A stretch of 64,000 bases of DNA from Pseudomonas weihenstephanensis (GCF_001043055.1 NZ_JYLF01000001.1:496001-560000), one strand, 5' to 3'. Numbered from the stretch's first letter, positions 1 to 9,611 are shown. Numbers and translations: made by a program. Notes: generated from the sequence alone by a model not told the origin.

Positions 1-52
1 CATTGGCATAGGGCAGGGCGCTGGTGACGAGGATCTTGCGTGGCTCGGACAT
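1..52 (-). CDS. metG: Methionine--tRNA ligase, N-terminal fragment (runs off window)
   Basis: The reverse strand from position 52 encodes MSEPRKILVTSALPYAN, the usual Pseudomonas MetG N-terminus, including the start of the Rossmann-fold active-site segment (TSALPYAN). MetG charges tRNA-Met in the cytoplasm. Only 17 residues lie in the window. It is divergent from apbC, the arrangement I expect in Pseudomonas (metG, apbC and dcd are neighbours in P. aeruginosa). The 174-base gap to apbC must hold both promoters. Confidence 0.9.
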   Translation of the reverse strand, partial: MSEPRKILVTSALPYAN

Positions 53-226
53 GGGGCTCGGCTACTTGATGAGACGGTGGTCGGCCACTATAAAGCGCCG
101 GGCAATTTATTTCACCCCGTGGGCGCGTATCAGTTGGCATAGGGTGTTTTTAAAAGCCTGCGTCCACCGCTTTAGAAGGGTTAGGATAGCGGCCTGTTTT
201 GTTCAGACCTATTTAGGGAGTTGCCC

Positions 227-1321
227 ATGAGCGCCGTCAATCGCGCAGCGGTGGAGGCTGTACTTCGCCAATACACTGACCCTTATTTGAATCAGGACCC
301 GGTCAGTGCCGGATGTGTACGGCACATTGCTGTTCAAGGTGATCGCGTCAATGTCCAGCTTGAGCTGGGTTATGCCGCAGGTTTGTTCAAGAAAGGCTGG
401 GCGCAAATGCTGCAACTGGCCATCGAGAATATGGACGGTGTCGCAACGGCCAGCGTTGAGATCAGCTGTGTGATTGCTGCGCACAAGGCACAAGCGCAAA
501 TCCCGGGTTTGGCCAATGTGAAGAACATAGTGGCAGTGGCCTCGGGCAAGGGCGGAGTCGGCAAATCGACCACCGCGGCCAACCTTGCGCTTGCGCTTTC
601 GCGTGAAGGTGCGCGGGTCGGAATCCTGGATGCTGACATCTATGGTCCGAGTCAGGGCGTGATGTTCGGTATTGCCGAGGGCACTCGCCCCAAAATCCGT
701 GACCAGAAGTGGTTTGTGCCCATTGAAGCCCATGGCGTTGAAGTGATGTCGATGGCTTTCTTGACCGACGACAACACGCCGATGGTGTGGCGCGGCCCGA
801 TGGTGTCCGGGGCACTGTTGCAGTTGGTGACACAGACCGCCTGGAATGATTTGGACTATCTGGTCATCGACATGCCGCCCGGCACCGGGGATATCCAGTT
901 GACGTTAGCGCAAAAAGTCCCGGTCACCGGGTCTGTTATCGTCACTACGCCGCAGGATCTGGCGTTGCTGGATGCTCGCAAGGGCGTCGAAATGTTCCGC
1001 AAGGTCAACATCCCTGTGCTGGGTGTTGTCGAGAATATGGCGATCCATATCTGCTCCAATTGCGGTCACGCAGAGCATCTGTTTGGCGAGGGGGGGGGTG
1101 AAAAGCTGGCGACTCAATATGGTGTTGAGGTTTTGGCGTCATTGCCTTTGTCGATGAGCATCCGCGAGCAAGCGGACAGTGGTAAGCCGACGGCGATCGC
1201 AGAACCTGACAGCCAGATTGCGATGATCTATCAGGAGCTGGCCCGCCACGTGGGCGCGCGCATTGTCCTGCATGAAGCGACGTCACAGGCCATGCCGACG
1301 ATTACCTCCAGCGACGATTGA
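227..1321 (+). CDS. apbC: Fe-S cluster carrier / P-loop ATPase ApbC (Mrp, NBP35 family)
   Basis: This 364-residue Mrp/ApbC ATPase binds and transfers iron-sulfur clusters to apo-proteins in the cytosol. An N-terminal DUF59-like domain (about 1-90) is followed by the deviant Walker A KGGVGKST near residue 108, a Walker B-like VIDMPPGTGD segment, and a C-terminal CxxC (CSNC) that would coordinate the bridging cluster in a dimer. I chose ATG 227 over TTG 221 because AGGGAG ends at 220, giving six bases of spacing. It is divergent from metG and followed by a cold-shock gene on the other strand. Confidence 0.95.
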   Translation: MSAVNRAAVEAVLRQYTDPYLNQDPVSAGCVRHIAVQGDRVNVQLELGYAAGLFKKGWAQMLQLAIENMDGVATASVEISCVIAAHKAQAQIPGLANVKNIVAVASGKGGVGKSTTAANLALALSREGARVGILDADIYGPSQGVMFGIAEGTRPKIRDQKWFVPIEAHGVEVMSMAFLTDDNTPMVWRGPMVSGALLQLVTQTAWNDLDYLVIDMPPGTGDIQLTLAQKVPVTGSVIVTTPQDLALLDARKGVEMFRKVNIPVLGVVENMAIHICSNCGHAEHLFGEGGGEKLATQYGVEVLASLPLSMSIREQADSGKPTAIAEPDSQIAMIYQELARHVGARIVLHEATSQAMPTITSSDD

Positions 1322-1433
1322 TGCTGAGGTAAGGGGTTGTTCTTTCTCGCGATGTTGTCCGTCTGGATTCAAAAGGCGGACTTGAAGGCATTGCGAGACA
1401 GGCTCAAGCTTTGAGGTTCGTTTTTGCGGGCAT

Positions 1434-1466
1434 AAAAAAACCCCGCTTTTGAGGGCGGGGTTTTTT
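1434..1466. terminator. Bidirectional rho-independent terminator
   Basis: A run of A, then CCCCGC / GCGGGG arms around a short TTTTGAGG loop, then a run of T. It works in both directions, ending the minus-strand cold-shock gene and the plus-strand apbC transcript. Confidence 0.9.
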
Positions 1467-1482
1467 ACTGGATCAGTACAAG

Positions 1483-1692
1483 TTAGATAACTTGTACTTC
1501 CTCAGCTTGCATGCCTTTCTGACCGCGAGTAGCGATGAAAGAAACCTGTTGGCCTTCTTTCAGGCTCTTGAAGCCGTCGGATTGGATTGCTTTGAAGTGA
1601 ACAAACAGGTCGTCACCGGATTGTGGAGTGATGAAGCCGAAGCCTTTTTCATCGTTGAACCACTTAACGGTACCAGTTTGGCGATTAGACAT
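1483..1692 (-). CDS. Cold-shock domain RNA chaperone (CspA family)
   Basis: This is a 69-residue single CSD protein. The RNP1 motif KGFGFI is at residues 16-21 and the RNP2 motif LFVHF at about 29-33; together they form the aromatic nucleic-acid-binding face of the five-stranded barrel. Such proteins melt RNA secondary structure and act as antiterminators, often at low temperature. The ATG has GGAGTTACACC just upstream. The gap of more than 250 bases on its 5' side is compatible with the long structured leader of cold-shock mRNAs, but I cannot show thermal control. Family assignment is certain; which paralogue (CapB/CspA/CspD) is not. Confidence 0.93.
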   Translation of the reverse strand: MSNRQTGTVKWFNDEKGFGFITPQSGDDLFVHFKAIQSDGFKSLKEGQQVSFIATRGQKGMQAEEVQVI

Positions 1693-2044
1693 GGTGTAAC
1701 TCCTTGAACAAAGATAACTGCGACGCAGGAAAAGCCCTGGCCGAGACTGAGTGCAAAGAGCAGGAAAAATTCTTGGAGATGGTTGGATCGAAATTCAACA
1801 TCGTGTAGAGATTCTCAGTGACACAAGCAGCACAGTGGCGCCACCTTAACCCTTTTTCAGGAACGTGCAAAGGGTCTTTGCAAAGGTTTCTCTAAAAACG
1901 TGACTGACGGTTGGCCTGAAGGCCCGTATTCACGGCGCTCGGGGCTATTTTTAATAAATCTGTTCCAGTTTTTTGAACCTGGCCCCGCGCCCCGGTAAGA
2001 TGCCGGACAGAATTTTTCCACCTCGCTATTCAGGACACCCCGCC
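1693..2044. other. Intergenic region: cold-shock leader and dcd promoter
   Basis: This stretch separates two divergent genes. The part next to 1692 should be the 5' leader of the cold-shock mRNA and the part next to 2045 the dcd promoter. An in-frame ORF extends upstream of dcd to 1973, but it adds a proline/arginine-rich segment not seen in Dcd proteins. I see no convincing RNA gene or repeat. Confidence 0.5.
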
Positions 2045-2611
2045 ATGAGCATCAAATCAGACAAGTGGATTCGCCGCATGGCGCAAGAGCACGGCATGAT
2101 CGAACCTTTCGTTGAGCGCCAGGTTCGTGGTGAAGGCGCAAACCGTCTGATCTCCTACGGTGTGTCGAGCTACGGTTATGACGTACGTTGCGCGAACGAA
2201 TTCAAGGTGTTCACCAACATCAACTCCGCCACCGTCGACCCTAAAAACTTCGATGAAGGCAGCTTTGTCGATGTCACCAGCGATGTCTGCATCATCCCGC
2301 CGAACTCTTTCGCACTGGCGCGCACCGTCGAATACTTCCGTATCCCGCGCAACGTGTTGACCATCTGTCTGGGTAAAAGCACCTACGCTCGTTGCGGCAT
2401 CATCGTGAACGTGACACCGCTTGAGCCTGAGTGGGAAGGCCACGTCACGCTGGAGTTCTCCAATACCACGACATTACCGGCGAAAATCTACGCCAATGAA
2501 GGTGTCGCGCAGATGCTGTTCTTCGAATCCGATGAAGAGTGCGAAGTGTCTTATAAAGACCGTGGCGGTAAATATCAGGGCCAACGTGGCGTCACCTTGC
2601 CGCGTACCTGA
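2045..2611 (+). CDS. dcd: dCTP deaminase
   Basis: Dcd converts dCTP to dUTP plus ammonia, feeding dTMP synthesis; it acts as a cytosolic homotrimer. The 188-residue product has the usual length. Family hallmarks are visible: an N-terminal [13 protein letters not shown], the SSYGYDVR segment, [10 protein letters not shown], and the [16 protein letters not shown] stretch that carries the catalytic Glu. ATG 2045 matches the standard N-terminus. It sits just after apbC and the cold-shock gene, matching the apbC-dcd linkage of other Pseudomonas. Confidence 0.96.
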   Translation: MSIKSDKWIRRMAQEHGMIEPFVERQVRGEGANRLISYGVSSYGYDVRCANEFKVFTNINSATVDPKNFDEGSFVDVTSDVCIIPPNSFALARTVEYFRIPRNVLTICLGKSTYARCGIIVNVTPLEPEWEGHVTLEFSNTTTLPAKIYANEGVAQMLFFESDEECEVSYKDRGGKYQGQRGVTLPRT

Positions 2612-2705
2612 CGAACAGAGGGAATTCCTGAGCGCAAATGCACTCTACTGAGTGTATTTCCGGTGATGCACCCAGCGAGCCGGATCCACGCTCAGGAGTG
2701 CCCTT

Positions 2706-2906
2706 ATGAAGATTGATCCGAGTATCCGCGCCCAGTTGGCAAACCTTGAACCTAATCAGGTCGGGATGCTGGCCTGGTCGTTACTTGCACACCCTCAGAT
2801 CCAGGCAGGCGGTATTCCCGGCCAGCCAGACCCCGATACCCCGCAACCCACAGAACCTGGCGTGCCGACGCTGCCGGATGAGCCGCCGCCTGCGCCTGTG
2901 GCCTGA
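2706..2906 (+). CDS. Small acidic, proline-rich protein of unknown function
   Basis: This ORF encodes 66 residues. About 40 look like a short helical domain (MKIDPSIRAQLANLEPNQVG onward). They are followed by a Pro/Asp/Glu-rich tail with PQP, PDTPQP, LPDEPPP and PAPVA elements. CAGGAG lies nine bases before the ATG. No signal peptide or membrane segment is visible. I do not recognise a family. A small inverted repeat (AACACCC/GGGTGTT, 2940-2966) follows the stop and might end the transcript. The RBS and the composition shift at the tail favour a real gene over chance. Confidence 0.6.
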   Translation: MKIDPSIRAQLANLEPNQVGMLAWSLLAHPQIQAGGIPGQPDPDTPQPTEPGVPTLPDEPPPAPVA

Positions 2907-3011
2907 ATGATGAGTACGCCATCCTTACCTGTGCAGGCCAACACCCCACGCTGCATCGCGGGTGTTGTGTGCTGCTATGGCTCAAGCGTAGCGCCACAGT
3001 CTGGATGAACC

Positions 3012-4139
3012 TCAAGCCGATAAGAGATACCCGCTGCGATATGCCTGTTCGCCTGCCACATGGGCAATGACCATCCCGGCTGTGGCCATGCGGCGTGTTA
3101 CACGGGCATACAACACGCCGGAACAGGTGCAATGAATGGGCGTGATGCGATCACTGATCGGGTCAATGACCTCGGCAACCAACGCACCGGCTTTCAGGTA
3201 ATCGCCCGGTTTTGCGCTGAACACCAGCAAGCCTCCGACGGTCGTTGTGACGGGTTCAACCCCGGCCAGAGGGGTCGCAGGGTACATGAGGGCCGGAAGT
3301 GGCGCGGGTTGGCCCTCAATGGCGCCATAATCGATCAGGTAGTCAATCAATGCCTGACAGTCTTGCTCGGCTAGTGAGTGGTTCACATCGCCTTGGCCGC
3401 GCAGCTCGACGGTGGCCGAAAAACTGCCCTGCGGGATCGCCGCAGCGTGCCCAAAGCGCTGGCTCAACGCCCACCACAGCAAGGTAAAGCACTCGTCGAA
3501 GGACAAGCCCCCGGAGTCGGTTGCCAGCAGGCTGGCCTGCGCGCCGATGCGCCGGGCCAGTGGCTCGACCTGTGGCCAGGCTTCGGGAGTTGTGTACAGG
3601 TGCGAAACCGCTTCGAAATCGCAATGTAAATCCAGCACCATGTCTGCATCGCAGGCCAGTGTTTGCAGGGTCAAACGCTGTGATTGCAGCTGTGTGGCGG
3701 GCACTTGTGCTGCAAGCGCATCACGCAAATGACGGCGGATGAGGTGCAGGTTGTGCGTGGCATCGTCGGTCAAATGACCTTCGATGGCATCGCCAATTGG
3801 CCCGCTCAAATCGAGGAAGTTGCGGTTGAAGTTTTGCCCGCTGGCCATCTCAAAACGACCTAAAGGCACGTCCATTAAAATTTGCTCGAGGCCCGCCGGG
3901 TTGGCCACCGGGACGATTACGATCTCGCTGCGCAGTCGGCCAGCTGTTTGCAGTTCGGCCAGGCGCTGCTTGAGGTGCCAGGCCACCAACATGCCGGGCA
4001 GTTCGTCGGCATGCAGGGACGCCTGGATATAGACCTTGCCCTGTGGCTGCGCTGGCCCGTAATGAAAGCTATGGATGAATCGTTCAGTACCCGGCACCGG
4101 GGCCAGCAAAGCGTGGATCTGATGTCGTTGTGCTCGCAT
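3012..4139 (-). CDS. M14-family zinc deacylase (succinylglutamate desuccinylase/aspartoacylase type)
   Basis: The 375-residue product belongs to the AstE/AspA branch of peptidase family M14. The first zinc ligands are in SLHADELPG (H..E, near residue 43), the third is the His in VLDLHCDFE, and a late ATVELRGQGD segment carries the expected catalytic Glu. The C-terminal third resembles the biotinyl-lipoyl-like beta domain of AstE-like proteins. The reaction would be hydrolysis of an N-acyl amino acid or similar amide; the substrate is unknown. CAGGA sits seven bases before the ATG. It lies 93 bases downstream of, and in the same direction as, a penicillin-acylase homologue, so the two amidohydrolases may be co-transcribed. 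Confidence 0.85.
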   Translation of the reverse strand: MRAQRHQIHALLAPVPGTERFIHSFHYGPAQPQGKVYIQASLHADELPGMLVAWHLKQRLAELQTAGRLRSEIVIVPVANPAGLEQILMDVPLGRFEMASGQNFNRNFLDLSGPIGDAIEGHLTDDATHNLHLIRRHLRDALAAQVPATQLQSQRLTLQTLACDADMVLDLHCDFEAVSHLYTTPEAWPQVEPLARRIGAQASLLATDSGGLSFDECFTLLWWALSQRFGHAAAIPQGSFSATVELRGQGDVNHSLAEQDCQALIDYLIDYGAIEGQPAPLPALMYPATPLAGVEPVTTTVGGLLVFSAKPGDYLKAGALVAEVIDPISDRITPIHCTCSGVLYARVTRRMATAGMVIAHVAGEQAYRSGYLLSA

Positions 4140-4231
4140 AAAAAAATCCTGGAGAACGGGTAATGAACGTCAATTCGCAGCGCAGGGCATCTTAGCCTTG
4201 GGCCTGCGGCTCATGGGTCTGGTTGCCGGTT

Positions 4232-6676
4232 TTACTTCCCGGGTGTCAAAGTCAATCGTGTTTTGCCATACACCTTGTCGAAGTTTTGTGGCTGCATCGG
4301 GAGGCTGAGGTACTGACCCTTGAGCCACGGATCGATGCCGTCAGCATAATGCTGGCTGGCCGGGTTACTCGATTGCCCCGTGCTGTTTTGCACCATCATC
4401 GGTTCGATTTGGCCAAAGTCGATGATCATGCGCATTGCCGGAATCACGGTGGCCTCGAAGTCGCCAGCGCCCATGTTGTAGGCCGCAATGTTCAGCGTGG
4501 TGTGATCGCCGCCCGCTGCAATCGGGCCGCGCACGGTTTGCCCTTCGGTGTTGCGCCATACGTAAGGGTGCAGCTTGCCCCATTGCCAGGCTTTGTGATT
4601 GCTGCCCATCGACTGTTCTGCGGCGTTCACTGCGGCCACCAGGCTGCGCGCCAACACCGTGGGTTTGTCTTCTTTTTGCGCCGTTTTTGAATCATCCCAG
4701 AACGGGCTGTCTTCGCGGCTCAACAGGTGGTCAGCCTGAGCCGAGTACGACAGGTTGCCATTGCTGATGAAGGCCTTCCAGCTCGCGCTGTTTTGCGGGC
4801 CAAGTGCGCTGAGGAACGTTTGCTCAGCACTTTGCTGCAAAAACAGTTCATATAACGCCGCATCGGCGGAGGTGGCGCTGAGTTTGCCGTCAAACGCCAA
4901 TAAGCGCGCCAAGGCTTCGCGGGCTTTGACCTGCTCGCCTGCGGGTAGCCCGGCAATCGCTTGCTTCAACGGCTGCGCCATGCCGGGCGCTGTAAGCATG
5001 GCCTTAAGCTTGGGGGCGAACAGGGTGGTCTGGTCGTACTGCATGGCTATCAGGCTGCGCGCGTCCTGCCTGCCGCTGGCCGCCAGTTGCGCAATGCGTT
5101 CGCTGCGCTCGGGCGATAACCACGAGTTGGACAGCTGCATGCCATAGCCGTACGCAGCCGTGCGCTGGTTCGCCATGCCGAGCCAGCCTTGCGCCGGGTC
5201 CTGGTCGTAGGGGTGCAGCATGGCGTCGGCATAACCGTCCCAGTCATAGCGACTGTCCCAGCCCGGCGACGGGAACAACCCCAGACCTTCGCGGCGATTA
5301 GGATAAAGCCCCGTCAATTGCCAGCCGATGTGTTGGGCGTCTGCATAGAGAAGATTGAGCGCTACGGCGCGGATTTCGCGACTGGCATCGGAGGCGGCTT
5401 CACTGTTTTGCGCACGCGACAGATCGAAAAACCCATCAAGGGTCTTGTCACCCTTGAAGTCCGGTACTTGCAGGGCAAGCCCCAGACTGCTGTTCAGCGG
5501 GTTATTGAGCAAAGGGCCGTGGCGGGTTTCATACAGTGCTTCGCGAATGGGGCGCTGGCCTTTGATGAAAAAGGTTTCGTTGCGCACACTCGCGGGTACC
5601 CATTTGCCATTGGCGAGGTAATACACACTGTTGCCCTGGCGCTTGAGTTTCTCCAGGAAGACGTCCTGGTTGTCGCCCATCGCCATGCTCATGCCCCAAG
5701 CGACTTTGCCATTGAAACCGGCAAACAGCGTCGGTAGGCCCGCAATCGAGGCGCCAGCAGCCTGATATTTTGGCGCGCGAATTTGCACGTAGCTCCAGGC
5801 GGACGGTATGCCAATAGGTTGGTGGATATCAGTGGCCAGCAGGCTTTTGCCTGTGCGGCTGCGCTGTGGGCCAAACGCCCAGTCACTCGACGCGGTGACG
5901 CCCGGCATACTCAAGCGCGTGACCTGCTCAAGGGCTTGAGTGACGCTGTCCAGCCCTTGTAACTGGCTGCCCAGGTTCAGGCCTTTGAGTTTGTCGGCCT
6001 CGGCGCTGGGCAAGGCTTCGCCGGGGTACGTCGGCACCAGCCATGGGAGCTTGTCGGTGCCGACTTTCTGCGCCAGCACCAATGCGTTCAGCTCTTCTTG
6101 CAAGTTGGTCGACATGCCGAAGCTCAGCAGGCTGAAAATCAAGGCTGAATCTTCAGGCTTCCAGTACTCGGCTTTATAGCCGGCCTGTGCCAGATCAGCG
6201 GGCAGCTTGTCGCGGTAGCGGAACACGTAAGCGTTCACGCCGCGAGCATAGACTTCGAAGAACCTTTTCAGGCGCGGCGATGCACTTTTATAGAGTTCGC
6301 TGGCGTTTTTTTTCAGGTTGATGCTGCGCATCAGGCGATCGGTTTGCAGGGCGTCGGCACCGTTGAGTTCCGCCAGGCGGCCCTGAGCAAGCAAGCGCAA
6401 GCGCACCATTTGGCTGAAGCGATCACTCGCGTGCACGTAACCCAAGGTGAACAGCGCGTCATGAAAACTGCTGCTTTCAATCAGTGGCATGCCCTGACTG
6501 TTACGACGCACCGAGACGTTCTGGGCCAACCCTTTGAGCGGTTGCACGCCGGAAGCAGGTACCAGGCTTTGAGAGGCGTGGTTGTTTATCTGGCAACCGG
6601 TCAGGCTTAAAAAACCGACCACTGCCGCGGCAACGCCGAACCGGGGTAAAAAATGAGTGAGGGCTGGCGAGGCCAT
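4232..6676 (-). CDS. Penicillin acylase family N-terminal-nucleophile hydrolase, lipoprotein
   Basis: This 814-residue S45-family amidase cleaves side-chain amides; relatives act on penicillins or acyl-homoserine lactones. The start at 6676 has CAGGAG seven bases upstream and gives a lipoprotein signal ending LSLTGC, so it should be tethered to an envelope membrane. Family members are made as alpha-spacer-beta precursors. Here the beta-chain start is TASSDWAFG, with Ser263 (or Ser264) as nucleophile, followed by [13 protein letters not shown], which matches the RTxxGKPLLANDPH signature. The residue after the nucleophile is Ser rather than the common Asn. A conserved GDHTTLN segment lies near the C-terminus. 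The substrate cannot be read from the sequence. Confidence 0.87.
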   Translation of the reverse strand: MASPALTHFLPRFGVAAAVVGFLSLTGCQINNHASQSLVPASGVQPLKGLAQNVSVRRNSQGMPLIESSSFHDALFTLGYVHASDRFSQMVRLRLLAQGRLAELNGADALQTDRLMRSINLKKNASELYKSASPRLKRFFEVYARGVNAYVFRYRDKLPADLAQAGYKAEYWKPEDSALIFSLLSFGMSTNLQEELNALVLAQKVGTDKLPWLVPTYPGEALPSAEADKLKGLNLGSQLQGLDSVTQALEQVTRLSMPGVTASSDWAFGPQRSRTGKSLLATDIHQPIGIPSAWSYVQIRAPKYQAAGASIAGLPTLFAGFNGKVAWGMSMAMGDNQDVFLEKLKRQGNSVYYLANGKWVPASVRNETFFIKGQRPIREALYETRHGPLLNNPLNSSLGLALQVPDFKGDKTLDGFFDLSRAQNSEAASDASREIRAVALNLLYADAQHIGWQLTGLYPNRREGLGLFPSPGWDSRYDWDGYADAMLHPYDQDPAQGWLGMANQRTAAYGYGMQLSNSWLSPERSERIAQLAASGRQDARSLIAMQYDQTTLFAPKLKAMLTAPGMAQPLKQAIAGLPAGEQVKAREALARLLAFDGKLSATSADAALYELFLQQSAEQTFLSALGPQNSASWKAFISNGNLSYSAQADHLLSREDSPFWDDSKTAQKEDKPTVLARSLVAAVNAAEQSMGSNHKAWQWGKLHPYVWRNTEGQTVRGPIAAGGDHTTLNIAAYNMGAGDFEATVIPAMRMIIDFGQIEPMMVQNSTGQSSNPASQHYADGIDPWLKGQYLSLPMQPQNFDKVYGKTRLTLTPGK

Positions 6677-6846
6677 GGCAAAGCTCCTGCGGGGGATGTC
6701 ATCGAAAGGCGCTACGTTAGTGAGGCCGATGATGGCGCGCAAGGGTTAGCCAGATAAAAGCTGTGGTCGGTATGACAGGTGGCGATTAATGCCCCGCCAC
6801 GCTGTCAAAAACAGCGCAGATACCTACGCGTAGCGATGGGATCTGT

Positions 6847-7488
6847 TTACTTCGATGGATTGATTTTTTCCACCAGCGCATAAGCCCGCTCGGTTGCGGG
6901 ACGTGCCTTGACGCGGGCGAACCAGGCTTTGAGCGCCGGGAAGTCATCCAGGTTTTGACCTTGCCAGGTGTGAGGCACAATCCAGGGGTATATCGCCATG
7001 TCGGCGATGCTGTACGTGGCGCCTGCGACAAACTCTCGACCTTCCAGCTGCTTGTTCAATACACCGTAGAGGCGTGCGGTTTCGTCGGTATAGCGCTTGA
7101 TGGCATAAGGAATCTTTTCTGGCGCAAAACGATTGAAGTGATGGTTTTGCCCGGCCATCGGCCCCAGGCCGCCCATTTGCCAAAACAGCCATTGCAGCGC
7201 CATTTGCCGGCCGCGTAGGTCCTTGGGTAGGAATTGGCCCGTTTTTTCGGCGAGGTACAACAAGATAGCGCCGGATTCAAACAGCGACAGCGGGGCGCCG
7301 CCGTCTGCCGGTGTTTGGTCGACGATGGCCGGGATGCGGTTGTTAGGTGCGATCTTCAGAAAGGACGGTTCGAACTGTTCGTTTTTGCCGATGTTCACCG
7401 GGTGAACGTTATAGGGCAGCCCCGCTTCTTCAAGGAATAGCGAAATCTTGTGGCCGTTGGGGGTGGTCCAGTAATAAAGATCGATCAT
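6847..7488 (-). CDS. Glutathione S-transferase, YfcG/YghU-like
   Basis: A 213-residue GST with an N-terminal thioredoxin-fold domain (about 1-85) and an all-helical C-terminal domain. TTPNGHKISLFLEE and PNNRIPAIVD (the cis-Pro) form the glutathione site; LFESGAILLYLAEKTG carries the E-S pair that binds the gamma-glutamyl group. The N-terminal TPNG motif is that of Nu-class enzymes such as E. coli YfcG and YghU, which have GSH-dependent disulfide reductase and peroxidase activity. GGAG sits six bases before the ATG. It is cytoplasmic and probably monocistronic. Confidence 0.88.
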   Translation of the reverse strand: MIDLYYWTTPNGHKISLFLEEAGLPYNVHPVNIGKNEQFEPSFLKIAPNNRIPAIVDQTPADGGAPLSLFESGAILLYLAEKTGQFLPKDLRGRQMALQWLFWQMGGLGPMAGQNHHFNRFAPEKIPYAIKRYTDETARLYGVLNKQLEGREFVAGATYSIADMAIYPWIVPHTWQGQNLDDFPALKAWFARVKARPATERAYALVEKINPSK

Positions 7489-7636
7489 GAAGAGCTCCAG
7501 AAGGGAAGTTCACGCAGCAACTGATGCCAGCCAAAGGTAACAGTTCACCGCGGCCTGTCAGTTTTACTCCCAATCTTGTGCAGGAAGAAAGTACCTGACT
7601 CTGTTCTGGATGCATTTTTCATGTGGTGAAAACACA

Positions 7637-7670
7637 CACGCCGCACATGCTTGAAGGCAAGTGCGGCGTG
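7637..7670 (-). terminator. Rho-independent terminator after the DUF6231-YchJ-LEA-SEC-C genes
   Basis: Ten-base perfect arms CACGCCGCAC / GTGCGGCGTG enclose a 14-base loop. On the minus strand the stem is followed by TGTGTTTTC. It lies 19 bases past the SEC-C gene stop. Confidence 0.7.
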
Positions 7671-7689
7671 GGCGAGGCGCTTTAAAGTA

Positions 7690-7902
7690 TCAGGCGCCGT
7701 GGCACTTCTTGAATTTCTTGCTGCTGCCGCACGGGCAAGGGTCGTTGCGGCCAACGTCTTTCAACGCATTGCGCACAGGCTCCTGGTGGGCGTGACCGCA
7801 GTTCGGGCCATGCACATGACCGTTATCGTGGTCATGGGCGTGATCATGCTGGTCATGATCGTGGTTGCAGTCCGGGCCGTGAACGTGGGGTTGCTGGGTC
7901 AT
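7690..7902 (-). CDS. His-rich small protein with C-terminal SEC-C zinc motif
   Basis: This 70-residue protein has two metal-binding parts. Residues 1-42 are packed with His ([20 protein letters not shown], then [13 protein letters not shown]). The C-terminus is a SEC-C motif, [19 protein letters not shown] (CxC...CH), the zinc-binding end found on SecA. The His-rich half resembles the metal-storage tracts of Ni/Zn chaperones, so metal handling is an inference. It starts seven bases after the stop of the LEA-like lipoprotein gene, so they are co-transcribed. Confidence 0.85.
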   Translation of the reverse strand: MTQQPHVHGPDCNHDHDQHDHAHDHDNGHVHGPNCGHAHQEPVRNALKDVGRNDPCPCGSSKKFKKCHGA

Positions 7903-7909
7903 TGCTCAA

Positions 7910-8395
7910 TCACTCTGGAATAAAATCGCCGGGGATTATCTCGCCTTTGCGCATCAGGTGCACGTCGTTACCGTAGAACAATCCGGTTTCCAGTATGCCT
8001 TCCAGCCGGTAAGGGATCGGTTGGTCGGGGGATTCGAGCAGTTTGACCAGCGGTTTGACGTGTTGCCACATATTGGTGCGCACCGGTACGACATAGTCGA
8101 CGTGGCTTTTTGGCTCAACGCTGAACCACTGGCTGTGTTCGCCTTCGGTCAGCAAGATGGGGCCCAGATACACTTTGTAGCTCAGCCCGCGTACGGTCAG
8201 CGTCGAGTCATTAGGGTTATCCACCCTGAAATGCAGTTTGAAGCGTTGCTCCAGCAGCTTTGCTTGAACCAGCTCCACTTTGGCAAGGCGAACTTGCGGG
8301 TCCTTGTCGGCTGATTCAAACCATGATGCACAACCTGATAGCGCCACAATTAACATGACGGCGAATGAGCTTCTAATAAGTGCCCGAGATTCCAT
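7910..8395 (-). CDS. LEA14-like (WHy domain) lipoprotein
   Basis: A 161-residue protein with a lipoprotein signal ending VALSGCAS, so it is predicted to be lipid-anchored in the envelope. The rest is one LEA type 2 / WHy beta-sandwich: KLHFRVDNPNDSTLTVRGLSYKV contains the NP-N motif typical of the domain. The family is linked to stress or desiccation tolerance in plants; its bacterial role is not established. AAGGAG six bases before the ATG fixes the start. The gene sits between YchJ and the SEC-C protein. Confidence 0.85.
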   Translation of the reverse strand: MESRALIRSSFAVMLIVALSGCASWFESADKDPQVRLAKVELVQAKLLEQRFKLHFRVDNPNDSTLTVRGLSYKVYLGPILLTEGEHSQWFSVEPKSHVDYVVPVRTNMWQHVKPLVKLLESPDQPIPYRLEGILETGLFYGNDVHLMRKGEIIPGDFIPE

Positions 8396-8427
8396 TCCTT
8401 GCTCCTTATTACGCGCGTCAGTTCAGC

Positions 8428-8904
8428 TTATTGGGCGAAATAGCTGGCGCAGCATTTTTTGAATTTAAGCCCGCTGGCGCAGGGGCACGCGTCATTGCGG
8501 CCTACTTTGAGCGGTACCGTGGGGTCGATGAAGTACCAGCGACCAGCACTTTGCACAAACGAGGAGCGCTCCCGGTGGCGGTGTTCACCGTCGGCGTCGT
8601 GCCAACGTGCAGTAAAAGTCACAAAGGCATGTTCAGGTTGACCGCCAAAGACCTCACTCTGTTCAATTTCCAGGCCCAACCAAGTGCTTTGGGCACTCCA
8701 TGCTGCAATCGACTGGCGATCCAGGCCGGGTTGCTGCACGGGTAAAGTCGTGCCAATCAGATAATCGATCAGCCCCAGCACATAAGCGCTGTAGCGCGAG
8801 CGCATGAGTGTTTCGGCGCTTGGGGCGGCAACGCCGTCGTGATAGTGCCCGCAGCATGCGTCCAGTAAATTGCCGGTGCCACAGGGGCAAATAGATGTAC
8901 TCAT
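8428..8904 (-). CDS. ychJ: YchJ family protein with two SEC-C motifs
   Basis: A 158-residue YchJ-type protein of unknown biochemical function. It opens with a SEC-C motif ([14 protein letters not shown], residues 6-19), has an NTF2-like middle ([16 protein letters not shown] to RWYFIDP), and ends with a second SEC-C motif ([18 protein letters not shown]). The start at 8904 is chosen because it gives the canonical MSxxxCPCG N-terminus. The DUF6231 gene ends four bases upstream, indicating one operon. Confidence 0.9.
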   Translation of the reverse strand: MSTSICPCGTGNLLDACCGHYHDGVAAPSAETLMRSRYSAYVLGLIDYLIGTTLPVQQPGLDRQSIAAWSAQSTWLGLEIEQSEVFGGQPEHAFVTFTARWHDADGEHRHRERSSFVQSAGRWYFIDPTVPLKVGRNDACPCASGLKFKKCCASYFAQ

Positions 8905-8908
8905 CGGG

Positions 8909-9406
8909 TTACCACCAATACTTGCCGAAGTTTTCCGGATTGGCCCAGAACCTTGCATTAAGCCAGTCGGGCACTTGTTTGTACTCGTGTAAGTCATAAG
9001 TGAACAGAGTCAGCATCTGCTCGGCGCGCTGAAAATTCTCATTGTTTTGTAGGCCTAAAGCGAAAAAGTCTGTCTCTTTCCATTTACAAGCGTTGAGGTC
9101 CGCTAGCACGGCAATTCGGCTGGCATTCAGATTGCGAATCCCTGCGAGCAATTCAAAGCCCTCTCTTTTTGGCAGGTGTTCAAGGCAATCCACTACCAGC
9201 GCGAAATCAAAGCGTTGGGCGGCCAAGTCGGCGGGCAGTGCGCCGGGGTTGGCGTGGGCAACAACGGCCTCGGGGTGCTCGGCCTTATAAGCGTCCAGGG
9301 CCGGGAAGCTGCTGGCACCGACGATCAGCAAACGCTGTGATGCATAACGATCGAGCATGGCCGCCAAAGCGTGCTGAGGCGTGCGCGTGGAAATGCCAAG
9401 GGTCAT
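8909..9406 (-). CDS. DUF6231 family protein (methyltransferase-like fold)
   Basis: This 165-residue protein reads like a degenerate SAM-methyltransferase-type Rossmann fold. [15 protein letters not shown] stands where the glycine-rich loop would be, and [18 protein letters not shown] resembles the post-motif of class I enzymes. The usual GxGxG is missing, so catalysis is doubtful. I recognise it as the Pseudomonas DUF6231 family. It is first in the minus-strand set followed by ychJ, the LEA-like lipoprotein and the SEC-C gene. The C-terminus is Trp/aromatic-rich ([13 protein letters not shown]). Confidence 0.75.
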   Translation of the reverse strand: MTLGISTRTPQHALAAMLDRYASQRLLIVGASSFPALDAYKAEHPEAVVAHANPGALPADLAAQRFDFALVVDCLEHLPKREGFELLAGIRNLNASRIAVLADLNACKWKETDFFALGLQNNENFQRAEQMLTLFTYDLHEYKQVPDWLNARFWANPENFGKYWW

Positions 9407-9611
9407 CGTAAGTCCTCAATCAGAGTGTTCAAGACTAGCGTGCCCAGAACGTGTGGCCTAGTAGATGGACGCGTATGGCGGGCAAGACAGTGTACTCATC
9501 TTGGCAGTGGCACTGTTGGAAGCGCTATAGCGGTGTACCACCTGGACAGGGTTGCAGCGTGTGTCAATACGGAACGGGTCATTAGGCCGCCTAAAAATGA
9601 AAGGGATTTTT

